64,000 bases of DNA from Jacaranda mimosifolia. Lineage: Eukaryota > Streptophyta > Magnoliopsida > Lamiales > Bignoniaceae. The notes beneath the pieces are model-generated. The model had not been told where the DNA came from and did no database searches. It saw only the letters and a list, made by a program, of their open reading frames with translations. The translations under genes and the position numbers were made by a program. Location: the NCBI GenBank assembly GCA_018894105.1, contig CM032126.1, positions 27,068,391 to 27,132,390 on the forward strand, in the 5' to 3' direction. This document shows positions 55,728 through 64,000 of the stretch, in pieces. How positions within the stretch are numbered: the first letter of the stretch is position 1; each line of letters begins with the position of its first letter.

Positions 55728-56130
55728 GTATCTAGCCAATCACAATGCTGAACATTTAATTAGAAATTTTAGCTGGAATGACCACATGCTACTTCCTCTT
55801 CAGTAGTCTTCCTGGTCGAGAGATGAACAAGCAGAGGTTCCTTATAAATATGTTGAGAATATTGAGACAAATATCAGATATATTTAATTGAATTCCCAAA
55901 TTTCCATGCTTTACTGCATGCTTCTGGCCTCATAGTTGTCATTTGGGACAAACACCTTTCATCTTCGTCTCGATACTCAAGTTTGAGGACCATGGCCTAA
56001 ACTCAGCAAGAACTTATCTTATTATGTTCTTTGAAACATGCACTACTAGCTTTGTCTGTATTTTACAAAATTTAATAGTATACAACTCAATAGTCATATT
56101 AGTGATTGAAGAAATATTGATAGCCTATAT
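55728..56130. other. Last piece of unit B
   Basis: Aligns with 32951-33370 of unit A (GTTTGAGGACCAT, CAACTCA-TAGTCATAT blocks). It ends near 56130, where TE8 sequence begins. No gene seen. Confidence 0.65.
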
Positions 56131-56679
56131 TGGTTAACTAGCCCAATGCATCCTTGGGTTTAAGCTGGTTCTATTGGGCCTAGTCGAGCCGCCTTACTTC
56201 CCTATATCATGAATCCCTACCACTCCCGAGTCTTAATCGAGCTCGTGATAAAGAGTAGAGAGTAACTGATCTTTAAGGTTTTAATAATAATAATAATTGT
56301 TAATTAATTATTTTGTTCTTCGACCTGACATTTTGAATCCCGATCAGAGTTTTGATGGCAATAAATATGGTAGTTACATTGGGCAGATAAATTTATTGAC
56401 TGGCGGTTACGCAATAAGGGCCCGATAATCGATCACTTAGCTGGTTGAATTACCCCTCAGTTGAACACTATAAATAATGCGTTAGGTTTTTCATTTCCCA
56501 CATTTACCTTGTCAGTGATAGGTCGAGCTTTGCGAATTTTACTTCGAATGATCGCGCATGCCCAACCTAAAGAGAGAATCACATACTTCCTATGCTTCCT
56601 TACTTTGTAAGTTTTCCTTCATTTTTATACAATTTCATTTTTTGTCATTCTTTGTTACGAGCCTTAAGCACTTAATCAT
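56131..56679 (-). repeat. TE8 3' terminal region, probable 3' LTR
   Basis: Non-coding sequence between the unit B border (first base of TGGTTAACTAG) and the antisense ORF. Its sequence style differs from unit B. The LTR limits cannot be set because the second LTR is outside the window. It contains a plus-strand TATA-like box at about 56468-56476. Confidence 0.45.
56466..56478 (+). promoter_or_regulatory. Candidate TATA box for the TE8 antisense ORF
   Basis: CACTATAAATAATG on the plus strand lies about 90 bp before the ATG at 56558 and about 210 bp before the ATG at 56680. It could drive the opposite-strand ORF. This is inferred from position and sequence only. Confidence 0.4.
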
Positions 56680-59100
56680 GCTTAGAGTCTCTGGAGAAGG
56701 TAGTGGGAGGTCGGATGATTTTGAGGCTACTCGGCCTTTTGGAGACTCGACCGTGAGGGGTAGCGATTCGTCTAGTGGGACTAGCGAGTCTTCTAGTGAG
56801 AGGTCGAGTACTTCTAGGAGTTCGAGTGAAGGGGATGGAAACGAGATGAAGGTTGTGGTCGAAAGGGCTACTGGCCCATATGGGGACGATAGTCGACCTT
56901 CGATATCTCGGGGTAGGTTATTTACGACTGACCACTAAGTGACATAGTATTTGAGATCACTTGCAATGATTTGGAGTTGATTAGGGGCACATATTACGTT
57001 TTCTCTGAGTTTGAGTTAATTGTATCAGGGCCTAGTGGCAGAATGCATGACCTTTGGAGGGTTATATAACAGTATTTGAGGAAGCGTTCAAGTGTGGTCT
57101 TAAATTTCCCATTGCACAACCAATAGTCAACCTGCTTAGGGGTCTTTGAGTTTGTATCACCTAATTGTTGCCTAATTATTTTTCAATTCTTATAGCTTTA
57201 TTATTTTAATGTTGATACATAACTAGTCTCTCTCTTTCGTAAACATCAGCAACCTATTGCACCTTCCTATGTCCCAAAATTCGGGTAGCACCGAGGAGTT
57301 GGGCTTTTATTACCTTACCACCCACCTTCGTAGAAAAATACTTGTGATACCGTCATCTTCTCATGGCCAGTCCTAGAAAAAGAGGTATTTGTTTGTTTGT
57401 GCACCTAGTGAGGACAGCTTTAATATTGCGAGGGGATGGCAAAAAGTCAGCTCGATATGCCCGGTAATGAAAATCCATTATGAAATAATACCTTCATCAG
57501 AGATTTAGTCAATTTTAGAGAAATAAAGGCATCGAGATTTATAGAGGAGAGAGATCTGGTGTTAATGGGCTTGTCATCTGCTCAGTTAAATATGCTAGCT
57601 AATGCTCACCTAGGTAAACTTATTTTTGTTGCATTACTTTTATTGTTCTTATGTTGTTTCTAATCGATATTATGCATTCTTGTTTGTGTGTTTTTTCAGA
57701 TTAAGAAATCATAAACCAAACACGTCAGCAAGCCATGTCTCGTCAATAGAAGCACAAGACCATTGTGAGGTGGCCAACCGATGATAGCCCACGTCCTTGG
57801 GTGCTCAATCTCAGCGTGCACTGCGACCACCCTCCGAACTACTCGATCGAGTACGGCCAACCTTGCTAGCCTGGTGCCTTGACCAAAAGAAGAACTACTG
57901 ATGATTGACTTTCTCCTCCCAAGAGGACTGCTGCTGAAAAGGGGAAGGGGAAAGGGAAATCGATCGATGCCTCCCTATTCGCGTCACTACCTGATGAGGA
58001 GTTATTTCCATTACCAGCTTTTTCAAACCCAAGGTTTGGACCAGATGTGGGAGTTGCGAACACGGCCTCGATGTTGGTTACAGGGTCAACAGGAGTGACC
58101 CCTTTGAAGGTCATGTTGGTCTTTTTCTCTCAGACTAGAAGAAAATTCTGGAGCTCAAACAGGTTGATGCTCTGAAGGCATTTGCATACCACGCCAATAT
58201 AGTAAGTTTATGCTTTTCTTGCCTTTATCTTCGAATATACACGTGTGTTTGTTTTTAATTTAGTCTTTTCTTCTTGCAGGTCGGATAGTGGGGCTACAAC
58301 TTCTATCGCCTGGCTGAACTTGCCTTAGCTGACCGCACGGAGCTACAAAAGCACTATCTGACCTTTCCAAGACCCAGGTCGAGTCTTTAGAGTCAAGGAT
58401 CCAAGAACTAGAGAAACAGGTCGAGGAAAAGACTATGAAGCTGCTGGCCGTTACACTAGAGAGGAGTCGCTTGGATGACCTGCTGCGGAGGGCGAGGTCG
58501 AAAGTGGACGAGGCCTTGCTCTCTAGTCGAGCGTTGGGGTTATAACAACTACCTCTGCTATGCTCAAGATAAGTTCTTTAATACACTACCAAGTATGCAC
58601 AAAAAGGCAGTTCAGCAATTTATGTTGAGCCCTGCCTTTGTCGAAGCTATTGTCGTGTTTGCAATGGACAATGCTAAAGAGGCATTTCAGAAGGTAGTAA
58701 AACAGTTAGAATTCTTAGGCTATCAGATTTGAGAGGAGAATAAAGCTCGAGTGAATGTGTTCCAAGATGAGTGGCTCCAAGACTATGATGAGAACACTCC
58801 TGCTGGGGGAGACATGCCTATTGCGGATACGGAGACCTCAGTCCATCCCAAGGCAGCAGCAGTGGGGAAAGATTTTAAGTTCATCAATGACTTCGCCCTC
58901 ATCATGAAAAATAAGCAAGTGGATGTTGCTATGTACTTCTCTACCGCTAGTTGCACATTCCTGACTGAGGAGGCTCAACTTGTAGGGGCTCCCCACTCTG
59001 GGTTGGACCAAGAGGTCAAGGCCCACTAATGGTTGTGCCTATTAACTCTGCGGATGAGGTCGACAGAGCCATTGATGAAGTGGTTGAAGGGGCTGCTTGA
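56680..59100 (+). pseudogene. TE8 antisense extra ORF (putative gypsy-type transposon / plant mobile domain)
   Basis: Runs opposite to gag-pol. The first exon starts MLRVSGEGSGRSDDFEATRP followed by a Ser-rich stretch. Degraded blocks resemble the Transposase_28 / plant mobile domain family: FKCGLKFPIAQPIVNLLRGL near 57090 and KKRYLFVCAP plus EDSFNIARGW near 57380. A coiled coil follows (about 58385-58510, SLESRIQELEKQVEEKTMKL). Intron-like gaps are visible: acceptor before 57250, GTAAAC 57614 to AG 57699, GTAAGT 58202 to AG 58279. Several stops and shifts show that it is no longer coding. Its role in Tat elements is unknown. Confidence 0.65.
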
Positions 59101-59640
59101 GGCGCAAGAGGGGAAGGGGCAGGCTTGACCTGATTTAGTTTTTTGTGCTTAATTTGTTCTATTTATCTTATTCTGCCTCGAGAGGCATGAAAAACATTTG
59201 GATTCTTGGTTTTGTAAACTTTATCATCCTATCTATGAATTAGCTTTGTTACACATATTTTGCATTCTTCTTGCTTTCCTCCCCTTTTTATTTCCCATTT
59301 TTGTGCTGCGACGTCTAGTCGACCTCTTGAGGTCATGTACTAGTACTTTTTTATATCAGTATGCATGTTTCTTATTCGATGAGTCTAATATGCAAGTTGT
59401 TGAACAAATATGCATATTCTTTTTTATTGGTTTGAAACCAAAGTAATGGTTAACCAAGTCAAGATTGCATTTAAAAAGAGTCGACCAAATGTAAAGTCGA
59501 TTTCATTAGTTTGAAACCAAATTATAGAAATGCATTTTTTGAAAAGACTGGATCTCGCGCGACATAAACCGTTAAATCGAGACTAAAGAGTTGCTCTTCA
59601 TACATAAATTTTTTTCAAGTTTCACTTCGTTCCATGGTTG
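59101..59640. other. TE8 spacer between the antisense ORF and pol
   Basis: Convergent non-coding stretch: the antisense ORF ends from the left and the pol C-terminus from the right. A hydrophobic 82-codon plus-strand frame at 59198 has no motif and is probably the 3' untranslated part. TTTGAAACCAAA-like sequence occurs twice (about 59429 and 59509). Confidence 0.55.
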
Positions 59641-60780
59641 AGGTAGCTCATTCGTGTCCACATCTGCTATCCTATAGAAATTGTGCTTAGCAACTCTGAC
59701 TATTGAGTAAAGACCTTACCATTTAGGGTCGTGCTTTCTAATATTTTTTGAGACTTCAACTTTTTTAAAGATAAGATCGTCGACTTGAAAACTTCTTGGT
59801 TGGATACTTTTGTTATAATGTTTGGTCATGATCAATCTGTACCTTTGCATTTTTGTGTATACTTGTTGGCACAACTCGTCTATGGTCTCAAGGTCCAGCT
59901 ACCTTTCTGCCACGTTTGAGATTGGGTTATAATAGATCTTCCTAGCCGTGTGTTGTATCAGCTCTGCTGGGACCACTGGTTTTAAACCATAAACTAAGTT
60001 GTAAGGGTTGTGCCTCATGGCAGTTCTAGGAGTGGTTCTATACCCCCATAGAACACTCGGCGATCGTCTGCCCAGTTTTCTCTGGATCCCTCAAGTCGAG
60101 TTTTAATATGGTCCAGAATCGTTCTATTGGTGATCTTGGTTTGCCCATTCGCTTGAGGGTTGCCAACCAAGGTGAAATGCTGGTGGATTTTTTGCTTTGG
60201 AATTAGGTACTATCATTTGATATCAACATTTTCGGCGAATTAAAGCGGCAAATGATATTTTTCCATAGAAAGCTTCTTACAAAAGCATCTATTATCATGG
60301 GAACAGCCTCTACTTCGACCCATTTTGTAAAATATTCCACTGCGACTATCATGTACTTCCTCTGACTTGTGGTCTTTGAGGAAGGAGCCAATGATGTCTA
60401 TTCTCCACTGGTTGAATGGCTACGTAATTTTAACTGGGACAAGGGTCGAAGCTAGTTAGTGGAGGATATTGGAATGCACTTGGCAGGATGGGTATTTCCT
60501 GGCAAAGTTAACCGCATCTTTGGGTAAGGTTAACTAAAAGTATCCATGTCTAACAACCTTGTGGGCTAGCGCTCGCTCTCTAGAGTTGTTGTCGTAGATG
60601 CTTGCTTAGATTTCTTGCAGGACCTTGAAGGCTTGCTTCAACGTTAAACATCTCAGTAGGGGTCCAGAAAAAGATCTCTTATATAACTTACCATACTCGT
60701 CGAGGGCAAACTTTGTTGCTCGACTTCTTAACCTTCGAGCTTCCACTTTATCTTCACTTAAATAAGCTTTAATCTCATCC
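59600..60780 (-). pseudogene. TE8 integrase
   Basis: The C-terminal tail reads RVAKHNFYRIADVDTNELPQ near 59650-59700. The core frame 60391-60203 has IVAVEYFTKWVEVEAVPMII and FLWKNIICRFNSPKMLISND. GNPQANGQTKITNR near 60135-60180 carries the Glu region. DIIGSFLKDH (near 60385-60415) gives the first Asp. Stops and shifts are frequent. Confidence 0.85.
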
Positions 60781-61700
60781 TGCTAGGTCAAGGTGATTCT
60801 TGGATCTCCAAATTTAATTTTGGTCGAGGCCATTTTTGGTAGGTTTGTCTGAGACCAGGAATGTGATGGTTCTTTCTTTGGCACCCTTCGTCGAATAATA
60901 AATTTGGATAGGGCATCAGATCTTTCATTTTTCAATCTGGGGACTTGATTGAACATGAATTTCTTAAACTGTTGCTGTAGCTTTCTGACCTTAGTGAGAT
61001 GTTTATTCATGGATGTTTCTCTTGCTTCGAAGTTTCTTTTGCTTCAAAGTTTCCTTCAAATTGTTCTGCGATCAGTTGTGAATCTGTGATTACAGCTAAA
61101 TGCTCGACCCCTCTATCAATAGCCATCTTTATGTTAGTAAGAAGGGCCTCATATTCTGCCTCATATTGGTGATGGGATAATCTAGTTTGATAGCATAGTT
61201 ATACTCTTCAACTCGGAGAGAGCACAGAGAAATTCCTATCCCAACTCTTATAGACGTTGCTGACCCATCGACATGCAGAGGTCAAATAGATTACTGATGT
61301 TTGACCACGACAGTGAGGTTGATGCATTCAGCTATGAAGTCTGCTAATACTTAGGCCTTTATAGTTGTGTAGGGTTGGAATTTGACATCAAACTCTGCAA
61401 ACTCAATGGCCATTTGGTCAATCTCCCCGATGTGTTTGATTTCGACAATACTTGTTTTAAGGGCTGGTTTGTTAGGACGACGATGGAGTGCGACTAGAAG
61501 TAAGGCCTTAATTTCATTACTACCATGATCAAAGTAAGGGCCAACTTCTCAATCTCAAAGTAGTTGTGCTCAGGGCCTTGCAGAGCTTGGCTAATGTAGT
61601 ACACTCATCTGTGTGTACCATGCTGAGTCGACACAAGAACCGAACTGACCGATGCCGTTGAAATTGCTAGGTAAAGATATAAGACCTCCCTGACCGCAGG
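60781..61700 (-). pseudogene. TE8 RNase H
   Basis: LHVDGSATSIRVGIGI (near 61235-61285) marks the RNase H start with its Asp. QYEAEYEALLTN-like sequence lies at about 61135-61170 and QQQFKKFMFNQVPRLKNERS (about 60890-60960) near the end. The open piece 61010-60783 is 75 codons. Confidence 0.8.
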
Positions 61701-62660
61701 CTTGGTGAGCATTGAGGAAGCGAATAGATACTGCTTTAGGTTGACCAGGGCCTGGCTACACTCTTCTATCTATTGGAACTTTCTCGCATTCCTGAGAACT
61801 TTGAAAAATAGTAGGTTTTTGTCTCCTAGTTGGGCAATGAATTAACTTAAAGTTATGATTCTCCTGACTAATCTCTGCACGCCCCTAATCGTCTTAGATA
61901 GTGAGATGTCTTGAATTATCTTGACTTTTGTGGATTTGCTTCGATGCCTCTTTGATTGACCATGTAGCCCAAAAATTTTCTGCCTTTTACGCTGAATGCG
62001 CACTTACTGGGATTAAGTTTCATGCTAAATGCATTTAATATCAAGAAGGTGTGGTCGAGGTTGGCTAGATAGTTTACCTCCTTTTCTGTCTTGACCATCA
62101 TATCGTCGACATAAACTTTCATTGTTCGGCCGATCTCATTTTTTAATATAAACTTTACTAATCTTTTGATATGTTGCTCCTACATTTTTTAGACCAAAGG
62201 GCATGAACAGAAAATAGCGTTAACCATTGGGTACTACAAAAGAGGTCTTATCCCTATCCTCAGGGGCCATGAAAGTTTGACAATACCCTTAGAAAGCATC
62301 CATTATGCTTAAAAGGTCACAACATGCTATTAAATCAACTAATAAATCTATTCGATGCAGCAGGTAAGGGTCTTTAGGACAAGCTTTATTCAAATTGGTA
62401 AAATTATTACACATTCTCCATTCGCCCTTATTTTTAGGGATAAGAACTACATTACACGACCAACTAGGATATTGAACCTCTAAAATATAGCCTGCTTCTA
62501 AAAGCTTGTTGACTTCTTCCTCAATGATCTGGCATTTTTTTACATTGGAAGTCCTAATTTTCTGCTTAACGGGTTTGAACGAGGGGTCCACCTTGAGGTG
62601 GTGAATAATGATATAGAGGTTGATACCTTTGAGTAAGCCACCTTCCATGCAAAGACATCG
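61701..62660 (-). pseudogene. TE8 reverse transcriptase
   Basis: The frame 62648-62289 (119 codons) covers the N-terminal RT with NKLLEAGYILEVQYPSWSCN and WRMCNNFTNLNKACPKDPYL. After a stop near 62290 the palm continues. The catalytic box YVDD is intact at 62102-62113, followed by SMKLNPSKCAFSVKGRKFLG. The connection to RNase H (FQ-LK-YL region, about 61720-61790) is readable with stops. Confidence 0.9.
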
Positions 62661-62959
62661 ATGTTTCTTCTGAAGAAGTCGACCTGCATGTATTCCATGT
62701 TGCTCCCTAGATTAGTCCCAATCCTAGTAGTCTCGTCAGGATTTCTAAGTTCGAGTTCTATGGTCTTGGACTCATCAGTTGGCTCGACCTAAGTTTTATC
62801 TCGCTTTCTTTTCTTATTTTCCTATCTCTTCTCGGTTTCTGTTACTGGGACATCCCTCGAAGGTTTCAATTTTGGTCAAGTTTTTTGTTCACTTGCCTTA
62901 ACTAAAATGGTATAGCATCGCCAAGCCTCCTTTAAGTTGCAAAGTAACTCCCCTATCCT

Positions 62960-63335
62960 AGTAGCTGTTGGGAACTTGATCTTTATGTGGTAGGTCGAGA
63001 TGACTACTTTGAAGTCGTTTAATGTACGTCTTCAATTATAAGCAAAAGGTGCGTCGACCACCAAATAGTTGACAGTGAGAATTCGCCTTCTGGATACTTA
63101 TCCAAATGAGGTGGACATGCTAATGGATCCTTCAAGAATTATCTCAGATCCTCCGAACCTGACCAATGGGGTGCAGACTGCTTTGAACTTAAGCTTTTCC
63201 AAATTCATCCTCTTCAAAGTTAACAAGAAAATTATATTAGCAGAGCTGCCATTGTCAACCAGGATCTTCCTTACTTCAAAATTAGCAATCTCAATTGATA
63301 CAACGAGGGGACAATCTAGTTTACTGTCAGCACTT
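62960..63335 (-). pseudogene. TE8 aspartic protease
   Basis: RKILVDNGSSANIIF (about 63225-63275) carries the DNGSS catalytic signature common in Tat elements. VVDAPFAYN followed by a stop at about 63030-63060, then TLNDFKVVISTYHIKIKFPT, is the usual C-terminal part (AYN-ILGRP-L region, with the middle altered). Confidence 0.85.
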
Positions 63336-64000
63336 TAGTGCTCGAGGTGTAAGAGGTCAAAATCAGAGAAAGAGATAGACTTCGCACTGGTGGAAAGTTG
63401 AAAAATTATTTCGATCGGTGCGGATTTTGTCGACTCCTATCGCCGTTGGTTCTGCCTTCTTGCTATTTTGGAGTCCCCCTTGGTCCACCCGAAATGGTAT
63501 TGATCACACCTCATAGGGCGGGACGCTGGTCGTCGGCTTGTCATTTTCCTTTGTTTTCTTTTCTTGGGCTAACCAACCTTTCTCTCTGGGGAGTCCGATC
63601 GGCTTGGCTTGTCTCCTATCTAGCTCGCTCGTTGACATATTTCTTCAAATGCCCCTATTGAATGAGCTACTCGATTTCATCTTGGAGATTGAAATAGTCC
63701 TCTGTATCATGTCCTTTTTGTTTGTGGAAGTGACAATATTTTTTAGACCTTTTCATAACGTCCGTCTCATTCAACTTTTTGGGCCTTTTGAGGAGGTTAT
63801 CATTCTGGATGGCGAACAAGACTTCCCTATGGGTGGTATTCAGAGGGGTGTAGTTGTGAAACTTTTTGATGGAGGATTGGTGGCCATCCCTCTGCTACCT
63901 GTCATCCTTGTCTTTGCCTTTCTTCTTGTCGTTTTCAGGGTTCCCGTCTCTTAACTTATTCATATCCTCTTGGATCATATACCCATCCGTGAGGTTGAGT
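63336..64000 (-). pseudogene. TE8 gag C-terminal part (continues beyond window)
   Basis: Lys/Asp-rich stretch (MNKLRDGNPENDKKKGKDKD) followed by KKYCHFHKQKGHDTEDYFNL and DEIE near 63671-63743, the Tat-type CHHC nucleic-acid binding motif with the last Cys replaced by Tyr. LNLTDGYMIQEDMN at the window edge is the usual gag segment upstream. Plus-strand frames at 63069, 63398 and 63538 are shadows of this coding strand. Confidence 0.82.

Larger units (their letters stand above)
40341..56130. repeat. Tandem unit B (ancestral about 5.3 kb, expanded by insertions)
   Basis: Pieces 40430-43793, 50538-50839, 53960-55238 and 55728-56130 are collinear with unit A. The unit is interrupted by TE6, TE7 and a PIF-type MITE, each absent from unit A. 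It ends where TE8 begins. Confidence 0.85.
56131..64000 (-). mobile_element. TE8: Ty3/Gypsy retrotransposon, Tat lineage (5' part outside window)
   Basis: Minus-strand gag end, protease, RT, RNase H and integrase occur in that order, which defines Gypsy (integrase last). RT sequence (HHLKVDPSFKPVKQKIRT, CNNFTNLNKACPKDPYLLHR) and the DNGSS protease are typical of the plant Tat group (Ogre/Retand/Grande relatives). Downstream of pol, an opposite-strand ORF lies before the presumed 3' LTR, an arrangement known for this lineage. The left border is inferred from the end of unit B homology. The right side runs off the window, so LTRs cannot be paired. Confidence 0.85.

Noticed and set aside
63069..63954. 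Three plus-strand frames of 87-138 codons at the right edge
   Set aside because: They are shadows of the minus-strand gag-protease of TE8, whose motifs (YCHFHKQKGHDTEDY, LVDNGSSAN) are read on the other strand.

Overview
This 64 kb window is plant nuclear DNA, most likely from an angiosperm (probably a eudicot). The evidence is the dense set of Ty1/Copia LTR retrotransposons with plant-type tRNA-Met primer sites, a Ty3/Gypsy element of the plant Tat lineage, plant-style MITEs and AT-rich spacers. Roughly two thirds of the window is transposable elements. Only one cellular protein-coding gene looks intact, at 40789-41109 on the minus strand.

The framework is a tandem array of three diverged copies of one ancestral unit of about 5-6 kb, called A, C and B here. 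Unit A runs from about 1950 to 33735 and is swollen by insertions. Unit C (about 36720-40340) is free of recognisable insertions. Unit B runs from about 40341 to 56130. Each unit carries one copy of a small minus-strand gene with the motif RPYHxNCKCALH. The B copy is open (106 codons). The A copy has a 7-bp insertion and a nonsense codon. The C copy has a 2-bp deletion and a stop. A short fourth relic lies at 54192-54234. Because the units align with one another, they act as empty-site controls for the insertions.

Unit A contains a three-level nest of plus-strand Copia elements (TE1 3970-18577, holding TE2 4890-14267, holding TE3 5821-10107), then Copia TE4 (19478-24839), a short LTR-element remnant (about 26093-26560) and Copia TE5 (26793-32254), which itself carries a hAT-type MITE (29471-30096). 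Between units A and C lies about 3 kb of more GC-rich DNA (about 33740-36705). It starts with a near-perfect inverted repeat of about 190-bp arms and otherwise resembles plant mitochondrial spacer DNA, so it may be a nuclear insertion of organelle DNA.

Unit B contains a minus-strand SIRE-like Copia (TE6 43794-50537), a 5'-truncated minus-strand Copia with non-canonical ends but a 5-bp direct repeat (TE7 50840-53959), and a PIF/Harbinger-type MITE (55239-55724) with a TAA duplication.

From about 56131 to the window end lies a minus-strand Ty3/Gypsy element of the Tat lineage (TE8), cut off by the window before its 5' end. Between its pol and its presumed 3' LTR it carries an opposite-strand, apparently intron-containing extra ORF related to the 'putative gypsy type transposon' / plant mobile domain family. 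All retroelement coding regions are broken by stops or frameshifts. TE5 has the longest uninterrupted pol segment (351 codons with an intact YVDD). No tRNA, rRNA, CRISPR array or bacterial-type feature was seen.
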